From the NCBI GenBank assembly GCA_000751295.2, contig CCMO02000002.1, forward strand, positions 1,076,501 to 1,140,500: a stretch of DNA of 64,000 nt. Reading direction: 5' to 3'. Below, in pieces: positions 54,813-62,856 of the stretch (the stretch's first letter is position 1; the number at the start of each line of letters is the position of its first letter). The notes beneath the pieces were generated by a model. The model worked only from the letters and a program-made list of their open reading frames with translations, had not been told where the DNA came from and did no database searches. The stretch is from a bacterium YEK0313 (lineage in GTDB: Bacteria > Pseudomonadota > Alphaproteobacteria > Rhizobiales > Phreatobacteraceae). Both the position numbers and the translations under genes were made by a program.

Positions 54813-55081
54813 CGCCCGATGCCCGGTCGCCGGTTGGATTTGCGCACCAGTCCCCAGAGCTCGCGGAACGCCAACTGTGCTTGGCTCGCTTTGCCCCGCA
54901 CCGTCTTGAGCTCGATGAAGCCGACACCGAACTGCCCGAGGCACATCAGGTCGGGCAGCCCCGGCGTCAGGCCGTACTGTCCATGCGCCCGCTGGTTCGG
55001 GATCGCGGCGACCAGTGTGCCCGGCGTGGCGAGCGCGCGCCAATGCTCGATCACCGCGCGCTGGATCTCCGATTCCCTCAT
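54809..55081 (-). CDS. VRR-NUC domain nuclease
   Basis: 90 residues, a minimal VRR-NUC (PD-(D/E)xK) nuclease: 'ESEIQRAVIEHWRAL', then 'GQYGLTPGLPDLMCLG' with Asp44 and 'VGFIELKTVRGKASQAQLAF' with Glu57 and Lys59. Stand-alone VRR-NUC proteins in phages act as structure-selective nucleases, for example in genome processing. It overlaps both neighbours by 4 bp. Finding it inside a tail-gene operon is somewhat unusual. Confidence 0.88.
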   Translation of the reverse strand: MRESEIQRAVIEHWRALATPGTLVAAIPNQRAHGQYGLTPGLPDLMCLGQFGVGFIELKTVRGKASQAQLAFRELWGLVRKSNRRPGIGR

Positions 55082-55320
55082 GCCAGCAGCCGCCGCTGCA
55101 ACGCCTCGACGACCTCGGTCAGCCGATTGTGCAGCTCGTGCACGTCACGGACCAGTTGATTGTGCTGGGCCGCCGTCGGCGCCGCGGTGACCGCCGAGGA
55201 CTGGAGCTTGCCCGCCAGCGTCATGAGGCCGGCGAGATCTTCGAGCCGGACCGCGGCCCGCTCGCGCGCCCGGGCGAGGCTGCCGTCGAGGGCCCACACC
55301 TTTTCGGTCAGATCGTCCAT
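55078..55320 (-). CDS. Small helical phage protein
   Basis: 80 residues, 'MDDLTEKVWALDGSLARARE' to 'LHNRLTEVVEALQRRLLA', predicted as two long amphipathic helices. The start ATG 55320 overlaps the stop of the upstream gene by one base. The frame opens further upstream, but that would overlap the neighbour by more than 170 bp. No family is recognised; it is a possible virion assembly or coiled-coil adaptor. Confidence 0.6.
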   Translation of the reverse strand: MDDLTEKVWALDGSLARARERAAVRLEDLAGLMTLAGKLQSSAVTAAPTAAQHNQLVRDVHELHNRLTEVVEALQRRLLA

Positions 55321-57065
55321 CAGCCGCCTCGCAGATCCGCCATCGTCGATGCCATCGTGATGCGTTTGACCGACACGTTGGTGCGGACCGCGAGCTCCCA
55401 GTTTCGCGCGAGGAAGCCCGCCTTGAGACGCACTGGCGTGTCGAGCGTTCGCGCGGTGGCCACGACACGGCCATCGGCCTTGACGATGACCTCGCACTGC
55501 TCGCCGTTGTCGAGCGAGGTCCGATAGGTGTAGTCGTCGCCGCCGACGAGCATCTCATTCACGAGGCGGACATTCACGGGCGCGCCGAGGTCGCTGGTCG
55601 GCAGTGCGGCGGCCAATTCGGCGATCAGCTCGGCGCGCTCGGCCGCCAGCGCGGCGCGATCAGCGAGCGACAGTTGCGCGGCGCTGTCGACGAGCAGCAC
55701 GCCGAGGTTCTGGGGGCTCGGCAGCACGAATTCTTTGCTCGTCCAGGCCAGCATCCCGGGCGCGGTGTCGACCGGCTGGAATTCGAGGAGGTCACCCGAA
55801 TCCGGCTGGACGTAATAGAGCCGGCTCGTCGTGACGTCGTGCCACGCCGCGCTGGCCTGGACGGAATGTCGGACCAGGAAGGCGGTGCCGCCGAGATCGA
55901 TCGCGAACGCGCCTGCGCGGCGATCGCCGCTGGGGTCGAGAATGTCGTAGAAATAGACATAGCGGCCCGCCAGCTGCCCTGCGACGGCGGTCGCCGGCGA
56001 CAGCGCGAGCCAGTCCTCGCGCCTGAACAGATTGGCCGTCACCACGCTCGCCGCCCCATCGGCGCGTAGCGCGACCAGCCCGTCGACCGATGGATAGCAG
56101 ACGGCGAAACCGAGATTGGCGATGGCCCGGGCGTTGATGCAGGGCAGGTTGGCCTGGATCCGCTGCTGCACCATCTGCGAAGGGTGCTGGCCGGCCGCGA
56201 TATAGGGCTGGCCCTCCGTCATGATCAGCAGCGAGGAGCCGATCGCGCCGAGGCCGACAACCGGCGTGTCGACGGTGATGACATATTTCTCCGGCCACGC
56301 GTGCGGCCGCCATGGCTCGCTGAAATAGACCTTGCGGCCGACGAACGCGGCCATCATGCCGCCCTGCATCGCGACCAGGCCGGAGAGCTCGTCCGGCGGC
56401 GCGTTCCAATCGGCGCTCGGCAACGGCTCCTTGAACTGGTCGACCGGGACGGTATCGGCGAATGGCGCGTTCGACGCCGCGCGCTCGGCGATGAAATACA
56501 GATAGGTGCCGGCCTTGCCCGTCTGCGAGCGATAGATCCGCTGCTTCGTGATGGCCCGGCCAGCCGGTGGCGACGCGAAACCCGTGAGGGTGATGGTCTG
56601 TCCGGCCTGCCAATTGACGTCGTTGCTGGCGGGCGACGGTTCGGATTCTTCGCCGAAATCGGTGACCGAGGTGTAGACGTAGAGGCGGGTCGCGATGTCC
56701 CCAGTGCCGGTACCTGCGGCCGTCGCCGTGAGCGCGCCGGCCGGCCGCGGCACGGCCAGCGGGTATTCGATGCCGGCGACCAGCATCTTCGGGACGCCGT
56801 CGCCAGTGGAATAGAGGCGGTCCTGCGCAACCGCGCCCGGCACGAACTGCACGACGCCGGGCCGGGTCAGCCAGACGCCTTGGTGGCGATAGACGGTGCG
56901 GTGGCCGACCGGCACCTCGCCGACCTTCTTCGATTTCCTGGTCGGGGTCAGGCCGCCATCGTCCAGCCGGGCGTTCCAGGTTTCCTGCGCGCCAGCATCG
57001 GGGAGCAAGGAGGGTAGCACCCTCGGCTGCTCGCCGCTGAAGCCGGTGATGTCGATCCGGGCCAT
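55320..57065 (-). CDS. Large phage structural / tail-associated protein
   Basis: 581 residues. It opens 'MARIDITGFSGEQPRVLPSL', a start seen in phage proteins near the tail, and continues as a mainly beta protein with repeated aromatic strands such as 'AFVGRKVYFSEPWRPHAW', 'LLIMTEGQPYIAAGQHPSQM' and 'CYPSVDGLVALRADGAASVV', suggesting a beta-propeller. A C-terminal strand-rich part ends 'ITMASTMADLRGG'. It is intact and in the middle of the tail unit. The exact structural role is unknown. Confidence 0.7.
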   Translation of the reverse strand: MARIDITGFSGEQPRVLPSLLPDAGAQETWNARLDDGGLTPTRKSKKVGEVPVGHRTVYRHQGVWLTRPGVVQFVPGAVAQDRLYSTGDGVPKMLVAGIEYPLAVPRPAGALTATAAGTGTGDIATRLYVYTSVTDFGEESEPSPASNDVNWQAGQTITLTGFASPPAGRAITKQRIYRSQTGKAGTYLYFIAERAASNAPFADTVPVDQFKEPLPSADWNAPPDELSGLVAMQGGMMAAFVGRKVYFSEPWRPHAWPEKYVITVDTPVVGLGAIGSSLLIMTEGQPYIAAGQHPSQMVQQRIQANLPCINARAIANLGFAVCYPSVDGLVALRADGAASVVTANLFRREDWLALSPATAVAGQLAGRYVYFYDILDPSGDRRAGAFAIDLGGTAFLVRHSVQASAAWHDVTTSRLYYVQPDSGDLLEFQPVDTAPGMLAWTSKEFVLPSPQNLGVLLVDSAAQLSLADRAALAAERAELIAELAAALPTSDLGAPVNVRLVNEMLVGGDDYTYRTSLDNGEQCEVIVKADGRVVATARTLDTPVRLKAGFLARNWELAVRTNVSVKRITMASTMADLRGG

Positions 57066-57072
57066 GTCGCCC

Positions 57073-57567
57073 TCACAGCACGCTGGCGTCGCGCCAGAAC
57101 TGGTCGATCTGCGCCGAGGTCCAGTTCATGAAGGCGCCGATTGCCAAGGTGAACGGGTGGGAGCGCCGAAAGACCGTCGAGCCTTTGAGATGCATGCGCG
57201 CCGCGAACCGCTGCTCGACCGGCAACTGATCAACCTTGGTCTGCATGTCGGCCGGAATCGTACCGCCGAGCGCGGCCTCGGCCTCGGCCTCGGAGATGAG
57301 GGTGCGGATCGCACAGAGCTGCCAGAACTGCCGGTTCGAAATCTCGTCCGGCACGGGCTCCGGCTCGGCCGGCGGCGCAACATAGGGGGCGATGGCGCCG
57401 AAGTCGCCTGCGATGGCCCGCGCATAGATCAGCCGGCCGTGCTCTTCGGGATCGCCGGCCGCCGCCGTAAACGGCACGATGCCGAGACCCTCGAAATCGA
57501 CCCGGCAGCTGATCGCGGTGGCGGCCTCATTGGCCCAGACGAGATCGGTGACGGTGGTGTATTTCAT
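57073..57567 (-). CDS. Phage tail-unit protein, unknown
   Basis: 164 residues, 'MKYTTVTDLVWANEAATAIS'. The middle part 'EISNRQFWQLCAIRTLISEA' resembles a motif frequent in small tail-assembly proteins (a helix with R/Q-F-x-x-x-L followed by 'EAEAEAAL'), and the end 'FTLAIGAFMNWTSAQIDQFW' is helical. The start ATG 57567 is the first good one; the longer frame would run into the tail fibre gene. It may assist assembly of the fibre encoded just upstream. Confidence 0.6.
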   Translation of the reverse strand: MKYTTVTDLVWANEAATAISCRVDFEGLGIVPFTAAAGDPEEHGRLIYARAIAGDFGAIAPYVAPPAEPEPVPDEISNRQFWQLCAIRTLISEAEAEAALGGTIPADMQTKVDQLPVEQRFAARMHLKGSTVFRRSHPFTLAIGAFMNWTSAQIDQFWRDASVL

Positions 57568-57581
57568 CGTGCCATCCTCAC

Positions 57582-58952
57582 TCAGGCAATCCTGACCCAG
57601 AGGGTCGGATAGCAGGCCTTCTGGCCGCCGGTACCGGCGACGATCGCGTTGCCCATGCACCGCCAGGTGCCGAATCCAACATCGATGCCGCCGGCGTTGG
57701 CTGTGACATAGCTGAGGGGATGGGCCGGCATGCGCAGCTGGTCGCCGCCGATCGTTGCGCCTTGGCCGAAATTCTGCTCCCCATACCAGTTGCCGAGCGC
57801 CGCATAGATGTAGGATCCGACGCCACGATAGGTCAGGACGTCAGGGACCCAGGTATTGCCCCAGGTCCGGACCTGCTGGCCGTTGACCCAGAGCTCGGCC
57901 CCCGGCATGTGATAGCCGCCGGATCCGTCGTAATACAGGTACCGGAGCCCCGTGTTGCCGAAGTAGATGACGCCGGATGCATCACCTCGTGTCGCCGTGA
58001 CGTCTCGGAAGTGCACATCCTCGCCGCGGTTGGGCGCCCGCACGCCAGCAAACAGCGGCACCTGGCTGAAATTGTAGTTCCAGCCGTTCTCACTCATAAC
58101 CGCGAGATTGTTCGTGCCGTTCTGCCAGCCGATGAACCCGCGGCGCGTGCCGTCGGCCGTCAGGAACGCCACGTACCCGGGATTCGACGAGCTGCCCGCA
58201 GCGAGTTCGACGCGCCCGTTGCCCGGCGTGTTGACGCCGATCGAGCCGGTCTTCGACTGCAGGGTTCCGACAGAGACGTTGTGGGCGAAATCCCACTGGC
58301 CCTGAGGCGCCATCCCATTGACCCGATCACCGATCAGCACGGTGCGGAGGTAAGCGCCAGCGTCGTCGTGCAGGTTGACGAACAGACGCGAGCCGGTATT
58401 GCCGCCGGCCTCGGCGACCGTGTCGACCCCCAGCATCCAGCGGGTCTTGCCGGCCGAGGAGAACGCGATCGTGCGGTTCGTGCCGGCCGCGCCATTGATC
58501 GAGATCCCCGTGTCGAAGATCGCGCCGACCAGCTTGGCGAACGCAGCGGCGTGGTTGCCGTCGAGGGTGTCGGCGTCGAGGTCTGATCCGGGCCCGTCCA
58601 CCGTCAGGAGCCGATCGAGCACCGACTGCCCGTTGAAATCCAACGCATTGAGCTTGGCGAGCAGCGCGCCGGCGGTGGGACGGAGATCTACCCGCGAGTT
58701 GACGGCGAACGGCTTGGCGGACGTCTGCTCTTCGCCTCGGACGACGGTCAGCACGTTGCCAGTCCGCGCCGTGCACCGCATGATCTCCATGTTGCCGCCG
58801 GCATCGACGACGGTGACCGGGAACCATTCGTTGGCGCCTGGCGCCGGGAACCGGGCCGCGTCGGCCGAGGCGATCGTGAGCTGCGTCGCGGTCGACGTGA
58901 TCGAGGCTGCCAGCAGCGAGGTTGCATTGTTCGAAAAGACCGGCCCGGCCAT
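57582..58952 (-). CDS. Phage tail fibre protein
   Basis: 456 residues. The N-terminal part 'GPVFSNNATSLLAASITSTA' is a common adsorption-protein opening, followed by 'DADTLDGNHAAAFAKL', a phage tail-fibre repeat signature (tDTLDGxHA). The C-terminal half is Gly/Asn/Tyr-rich with 'VHFRDVTATRGDASGVIYFG' and 'DVLTYRGVGSYIYAALGN', typical of receptor-binding fibre tips. It likely determines host binding. It is intact and is the fourth gene of the tail unit. Confidence 0.8.
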   Translation of the reverse strand: MAGPVFSNNATSLLAASITSTATQLTIASADAARFPAPGANEWFPVTVVDAGGNMEIMRCTARTGNVLTVVRGEEQTSAKPFAVNSRVDLRPTAGALLAKLNALDFNGQSVLDRLLTVDGPGSDLDADTLDGNHAAAFAKLVGAIFDTGISINGAAGTNRTIAFSSAGKTRWMLGVDTVAEAGGNTGSRLFVNLHDDAGAYLRTVLIGDRVNGMAPQGQWDFAHNVSVGTLQSKTGSIGVNTPGNGRVELAAGSSSNPGYVAFLTADGTRRGFIGWQNGTNNLAVMSENGWNYNFSQVPLFAGVRAPNRGEDVHFRDVTATRGDASGVIYFGNTGLRYLYYDGSGGYHMPGAELWVNGQQVRTWGNTWVPDVLTYRGVGSYIYAALGNWYGEQNFGQGATIGGDQLRMPAHPLSYVTANAGGIDVGFGTWRCMGNAIVAGTGGQKACYPTLWVRIA

Positions 58953-58955
58953 GGG

Positions 58956-59237
58956 TCAGCGCTCCCGGATCATGAGGGTGAACGTCACGTCCTTGACCCG
59001 CCCCTGAAGCGTGGTCGCCCTGACGTTGATGCGGGCGTTTTCCGGCGCTGCGCCGCCGGCGACCCAGACCTTGACCGTCGTGTCGGCGATATCGACGGTG
59101 TCGACCGTCGCGCCGGCGTCGGTCACCGTCGCCACCGCGGTGTCGATCCGATCGCTCGCGGTGAGCCAGGCCGAGTAGTCGAGATCGTAGTCGAGGCGCT
59201 CGGCGGGCGTTTTCCGAAACTGCTGGTACGACAGCAT
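58956..59237 (-). CDS. Small phage tail protein (Ig-like, fibre-adaptor type)
   Basis: 93 residues. It follows a pattern I know from many phage tail regions: 'LDYDLDYSAWLTASDRIDTA' then 'VDIADTTVKVWVAGGAAPEN' and the end 'RATTLQGRVKDVTFTLMIRE'. A small beta sandwich is expected. The start ATG 59237 gives this family N-terminus. It lies between two structural genes with 2-3 bp gaps. A role as connector is likely but not shown. Confidence 0.65.
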   Translation of the reverse strand: MLSYQQFRKTPAERLDYDLDYSAWLTASDRIDTAVATVTDAGATVDTVDIADTTVKVWVAGGAAPENARINVRATTLQGRVKDVTFTLMIRER

Positions 59238-59239
59238 GG

Positions 59240-59689
59240 TCAGCGCTCCGTCACGGCGCGCGCAGCGCGCTCGATCGGCACCACGATGACGCGCTCGCGC
59301 GGCGCGCGCTGCCGGTACCGCCATTTGAGAATGGGCACGACGGTGATCTCGATCGTCGCCGAGCTCGCGGCCGAGGCGCGCCTGGTCGCGATGCTCGAGG
59401 CGTCGATCGCGGCGTCGGCCTGCCCGTGCAGTTGCGCGCGCCGGCGGCCCAGCGCCGAGGCGCCGATGTCGATGCCGGCGACGGGCACCGCGGCGCGGCG
59501 GCGGCGTGCCAGTGCCTGGCCGGATACCGTGCTCAAGCTCGCGCCCAACGCGCCGCGGCGCGCGACGGCCGTCGCCGCGGCCTGGCAGGCGAGGATGGCG
59601 ATGCCCGAGGCGTCGACGAACCAGGTGCTGCCGTTGACCGGAAAGGTGTTGACGAGATCACCACCGACGGCGCCGCGCGAGATGTCCAT
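59240..59689 (-). CDS. Phage tail-unit protein, unknown
   Basis: 149 residues, 'MDISRGAVGGDLVNTFPVNG', then a long Ala/Arg-rich helical middle and a basic strand-type tail 'RERVIVVPIERAARAVTE'. The tail resembles the short protein at 34413. Only 2 bp separate it from the genes on each side, so it belongs to the tail unit. No family is recognised. Confidence 0.55.
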   Translation of the reverse strand: MDISRGAVGGDLVNTFPVNGSTWFVDASGIAILACQAAATAVARRGALGASLSTVSGQALARRRRAAVPVAGIDIGASALGRRRAQLHGQADAAIDASSIATRRASAASSATIEITVVPILKWRYRQRAPRERVIVVPIERAARAVTER

Positions 59690-59690
59690 A

Positions 59691-60107
59691 TCAGGTCACC
59701 GTCACGTCGAGCTCGCCGGCGCGGATCACGACCTCGTCCGTGGGCAGGATCGTTTTCGCGGCGGCGAGGGAGCCATAGACAAGGAGGTTGCCTGCGGCCG
59801 GCGCGTCCCAGATCCCGAAATGGGTGATGACGATCGGCCCGGTGCCGTTGTGCGCGGCATAGAGCATCTGCTGCGCGCTCTCGGTGGCCTTGCCGACCGC
59901 CGCCGCGAAGCCGCCGCCGACGGCGCCACCCTGCGCCGGATCCTGCCGCCCGTAGGCCGGCCAGTCGGCGTTCGCCACCTCGGCGGCACCGGTCACGCCG
60001 GGATCGGCCGTGTGCAGCGAGATCCAGACGCGTGCCGGCGCGGCGAACGCGACGCCGCGCAGCAGCAGGTCGAGGATGTGATTGCCGGCGTAGGTCGATG
60101 CTGGCAC
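59691..60107 (-). CDS. Phage tail protein, Gp80-like
   Basis: 138 residues, GTG start at 60107. 'NHILDLLLRGVAFAAPARVW' then 'ISLHTADPGVTGAAEVANAD' matches a family of short tail proteins (mycobacteriophage gp80-like). The end 'GNLLVYGSLAAAKTILPTDE' is also typical. It is the first gene of the tail unit, with GGGAG upstream inside a hairpin that follows control 14-mer copy C. Confidence 0.75.
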   Translation of the reverse strand: MPASTYAGNHILDLLLRGVAFAAPARVWISLHTADPGVTGAAEVANADWPAYGRQDPAQGGAVGGGFAAAVGKATESAQQMLYAAHNGTGPIVITHFGIWDAPAAGNLLVYGSLAAAKTILPTDEVVIRAGELDVTVT

Positions 60108-60125
60108 GCGCGATCTCCCATCAGG

Positions 60126-60142
60126 GAGCGCGTCCTACGCTG
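60126..60142 (-). promoter_or_regulatory. Phage control element, copy C (tail unit)
   Basis: AGCGTAGGACGCGC on the minus strand (core 60128-60141), 20 bases before the GTG at 60107. It is followed by CTCCC-TGAT-GGGAG, a perfect 5-bp stem with a 4-base loop whose 3' arm is the ribosome site. It marks the start of the minus-strand late block and faces the plus-strand accessory genes. Confidence 0.75.
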
Positions 60143-60225
60143 TGCCTGCACAATACCGGTTCGGCACCGGCCTCGCAATCGCCGCCCTTCCGCGGCGGCC
60201 GCTGCAATGTTACTACGTTTTACTT

Positions 60226-60465
60226 ATGACCGAGCCCCGGAAACCGCCGACCGTCGGATACCTGAAAGAGCGTGGCGTGGTCGGCGCGACGGTCTGGTGC
60301 AAGGCCTGCGGTCATCACGCCGATCTGACGTTCGACCAGCTGCGAACGCACGATGCAATGCCCTTCCCGGCGATCGCGACTACGCGGCGCCTGCGCTGCA
60401 CGGTGTGCAGATCGGAGGACATCCGGATGTCGCCGAACTGGCCTCCGGCGCATGGCGCGCGATAG
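60226..60465 (+). CDS. Small zinc-ribbon protein
   Basis: 79 residues. Two CxxC knuckles, 'VWCKACGHHADLTFDQL' and 'RLRCTVCRSEDIRM', make a zinc ribbon. The same layout is in the protein at 61573, so the two are probably paralogues of a family common in rhizobial genomes and their phages. ATG 60226 is chosen as the first ATG before the conserved part. The function is unknown; nucleic-acid or protein binding is possible. Confidence 0.68.
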   Translation: MTEPRKPPTVGYLKERGVVGATVWCKACGHHADLTFDQLRTHDAMPFPAIATTRRLRCTVCRSEDIRMSPNWPPAHGAR

Positions 60466-60472
60466 TGGCGCG

Positions 60473-60580
60473 ATGAGGCGCCTGCCCTGGTACTATGGAC
60501 TGCTCTTCGTCGGTCTCGCCGGCGCGGCGCTGCTGGCCGGCGCCGCCGACGCGCTGCTCGGCCTGGGCTGGTTTCGATAG
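60473..60580 (+). CDS. Mini membrane protein (35 residues)
   Basis: 'MRRLPWYYGLLFVGLAGAAL' followed by 'LAGAADALLGLGWFR': a basic start and one long hydrophobic helix. It lies 7 bp after the zinc-ribbon gene and 9 bp before the SRAP gene, so it fits an operon. No family is recognised; it is short enough that chance cannot be excluded. Confidence 0.4.
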   Translation: MRRLPWYYGLLFVGLAGAALLAGAADALLGLGWFR

Positions 60581-60589
60581 GAGCGCCGA

Positions 60590-61261
60590 ATGTGCGGACG
60601 ATTTAGCCAGGCCTACAGCTGGGAGGAGGTGGTGGCGTTCAGCCAGCCGCTGACCGTACCCGCCGATCGGCCCAATCTGCGGGCGCGCTACAATATCGCC
60701 CCCACAACCGAAATCGACATCATCGTGCGGCTGGAGGATGGCAGCCGGCAGATGAGGAAGGCCCGCTGGGGCCTTATTCCGGAATGGTGGCGCAAGCCGC
60801 TGAAGGAACTTCCTTCCACGATCAACGCGCGCGCCGAGTCGGTCGACGAGCGGGCGATGTTCCGCAAAGCCTTCGTCAGGCGCCGCTGCATCATCCCGGC
60901 GAGTGGATTCTTCGAATGGACTGGCAAGGCCGGGGCAAAGGTTCCGCACTACATCTCGGCGAGCGATGGCGGGCTGTTGGGCTTTGCGGGCTTGTGGGAG
61001 GTGGGGCAGAATGATGAGGGCGAGAAGATCGTCACGGCGACGATCATCGTCCGCAAAGCCAACCAGTTCATGCAGCGCATTCATGACAGGATGCCCTGCA
61101 TGTTGCATCCGCGCGACTTCGAGGCGTGGCTATCTGGCAAGGGCGGGAAGGACTTGCTCGACGAGCCGCCGCCAGATCTGCGCGAATGGATCGTGTCGCA
61201 GCGGGTCAACAAGTCCGGGGTCGGCGACGACGATCCGGCGACGATCGCGCCCGTCAAGTGA
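60590..61261 (+). CDS. SRAP (HMCES/YedK-type) protein
   Basis: 223 residues. The catalytic Cys2 is in 'MCGRFSQ'; Asn79 is in 'PSTINARAESV', Glu109 in 'CIIPASGFFEW' and His165 in 'RIHDRMPCML', all family active-site positions. Such proteins trap abasic sites in single-stranded DNA through a covalent Cys2 link. GGAG precedes the ATG. It is carried here in the phage's accessory cluster; the host probably has its own copy. Confidence 0.95.
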   Translation: MCGRFSQAYSWEEVVAFSQPLTVPADRPNLRARYNIAPTTEIDIIVRLEDGSRQMRKARWGLIPEWWRKPLKELPSTINARAESVDERAMFRKAFVRRRCIIPASGFFEWTGKAGAKVPHYISASDGGLLGFAGLWEVGQNDEGEKIVTATIIVRKANQFMQRIHDRMPCMLHPRDFEAWLSGKGGKDLLDEPPPDLREWIVSQRVNKSGVGDDDPATIAPVK

Positions 61262-61327
61262 CCGGCTCTTGCAAAAGCCCTCCCCGGAGAACAGAATAGG
61301 AACATTATCCCACTTGGAGCCAGCGCC

Positions 61328-61573
61328 ATGGCCCGCCGAAGCCGCATCATTTCGCACGATCGACGGGAGCGGCTGCTCGCCGCGATGCGCGAGGCCCGCC
61401 GCGAAGCGACGGGCGCTTGCGGCGAGGCGCTCATTGGAGGGCCTGAGTATCGCGCGTTGGAGGCGTTGCTCCGCGCCATCGATGATGTTGCCGGCGAACT
61501 GACAGGCGACCGCGAGATGTTCTGGGTGCGCAACAACCGGGCCTTGTCGGGCATCAAACCGCCAAAGATCTGA
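61328..61573 (+). CDS. Small helical protein, unknown
   Basis: 81 residues, 'MARRSRIISHDRRERLLAAM' with several amphipathic helices and 'GPEYRALEALLRAIDDVAGE'. GGAG lies upstream of the ATG. Its stop overlaps the ATG of the next zinc-ribbon gene by one base. No family is recognised. Confidence 0.6.
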   Translation: MARRSRIISHDRRERLLAAMREARREATGACGEALIGGPEYRALEALLRAIDDVAGELTGDREMFWVRNNRALSGIKPPKI

Positions 61574-61815
61574 TGGGGACCAAGCGCCTAACGGTCGCCA
61601 ACTGCCGGGCCGAGGGGGTTGACGGAGCGTGGGTCTATTGTAACGGCGACCGCTGCAACCATCTGGCCTATCTGACCTGGCGTCGAATGCGGTTCGACGG
61701 AGACCTTCGCGACCTACGATACAAGGTCAAGTTGCGCTGCTCCCAATGCGAAAGCCGCCATTATTCGTTTCGACCAGGACTAGCCCAAATGCGCGGGCGC
61801 GCGCCAGCGTATTGA
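61573..61815 (+). CDS. Small zinc-ribbon protein, paralogue of 60226-60465
   Basis: 80 residues. 'GAWVYCNGDRCNHLAYLTW' and 'VKLRCSQCESRHYSFRPG' provide Cys/His ligands in the same spacing scheme as the protein at 60226 (C-x-C/H, L-T, then L-R-C-x-x-C-x-S). Overlap of one base with the upstream gene implies coupling. The function is unknown. Confidence 0.62.
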   Translation: MGTKRLTVANCRAEGVDGAWVYCNGDRCNHLAYLTWRRMRFDGDLRDLRYKVKLRCSQCESRHYSFRPGLAQMRGRAPAY

Positions 61816-61890
61816 CCTCTGGTTGTAACAGTTCGTTACTGGACAGCACAACATCGCGCTATATCGTAAGGGAAGCAACGCTAGCGTTGC
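61812..61890 (+). promoter_or_regulatory. Promoter / operator region before the unknown four-gene cluster
   Basis: TTGACC (61812-61817) with a 17-base spacer to GTTACT (61835-61840) gives a weak promoter. An inverted repeat GTAAC-N5-GTTAC (61825-61839) covers its spacer and -10 box. A perfect 16-bp palindrome GCAACGCTAGCGTTGC lies at 61875-61890. Two palindromes before a gene cluster suggest binding by a phage repressor. Confidence 0.45.
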
Positions 61891-61927
61891 GGGCCGCGCC
61901 TCGGGTATCAGGGGCAGGAACGACGAC

Positions 61928-62326
61928 ATGACCATTTCCCTAAAAATTGTCTTTGACAGCTCAACTGCGCCGGCGCGCGTTCAGATCGTGGCCGATCTGC
62001 CGCCATTGACGGGCTCGACGAAACAGGTCGCGTGGGCGACCGATCTGAGGGAGGCGGCCACATATGATGTCGCCGGCGCGATGGCACGCACTGCTAACGT
62101 CGTTATCGGCACCATGCGCGCGGATGAGACGGAGACCATCGCCCAGACCAACACCCGTCTCGAAGAGATTTTTTCGCGGCCCGGCGGCAACATCATGCGG
62201 GCCGCACTTCAAGAGTTGTTCTCTGTACCGGACGCCAAGTGGTGGATCGATCATCGAGGCGGCGCTTACAGGGCGGAGCTAAACACCATGTTCCGAAGGC
62301 TCTATGAGGGCGGCAACCATGTCTGA
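61928..62326 (+). CDS. Unknown phage accessory protein
   Basis: 132 residues, 'MTISLKIVFDSSTAPARVQI' then 'ARTANVVIGTMRADETETIA' and 'PDAKWWIDHRGGAYRAELNT'. Mixed alpha/beta with no membrane segment. It overlaps the next gene by 8 bp. I recognise no family. Confidence 0.6.
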   Translation: MTISLKIVFDSSTAPARVQIVADLPPLTGSTKQVAWATDLREAATYDVAGAMARTANVVIGTMRADETETIAQTNTRLEEIFSRPGGNIMRAALQELFSVPDAKWWIDHRGGAYRAELNTMFRRLYEGGNHV

Positions 62327-62840
62327 GACCTATCGCGTCGGAGCAGCCGCTGAAACGGCGCTGGCCGCACTTGATCGCGCCGCGGAAGCCTTTCTGACGG
62401 TCCATCGCGCAGCGAACGGCTCTGCAGCCGATCTCGAAGCATTCAAACGCATGAGCGAGGATCAGCGCTGGGCGATGAACGGGCATGGACCACCGTGGGT
62501 TATCGACCGGGCGCTCGCTATGCTCCGCTCCCAGGCACTCCTCGAGGTATTAGTGGATCGGATGACCGATGCGCACGCGGTCGCCTATTTCCTCATCCAG
62601 GGCAGCACTCATCCCGACCGTCTCCGGGCGGAACTTGTCGCGGCCTTCCCGGCCGAGGATGCGGATATCCTCGACGACATCGCCCACGCTCTGCGAGCTC
62701 CGCATTTCGCTATCGAAACAGCCTTAGCGGCCGGCGGCATCACGCTATCCGAATTGGGGTCGATTCCGAGCGGCCGCAGCCATGAACGAGCGCTCGGGCT
62801 CATCAACAAGATGACGCTGCCAATTCGCGTCGAGAGCTAA
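62319..62840 (+). CDS. Unknown helical protein in accessory cluster
   Basis: 173 residues from ATG 62319 ('MSETYRVGAAAETALAAL'). Helical, with 'WVIDRALAMLRSQALLEVLV' and 'AHAVAYFLIQGSTHPDRLRA'. ATG 62319 is preferred over the longer frame (62304) because the overlap with the upstream gene is then only 8 bp. No family is recognised. Confidence 0.6.
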   Translation: MSETYRVGAAAETALAALDRAAEAFLTVHRAANGSAADLEAFKRMSEDQRWAMNGHGPPWVIDRALAMLRSQALLEVLVDRMTDAHAVAYFLIQGSTHPDRLRAELVAAFPAEDADILDDIAHALRAPHFAIETALAAGGITLSELGSIPSGRSHERALGLINKMTLPIRVES

Positions 62841-62856
62841 GAGAGGGAACACGACC

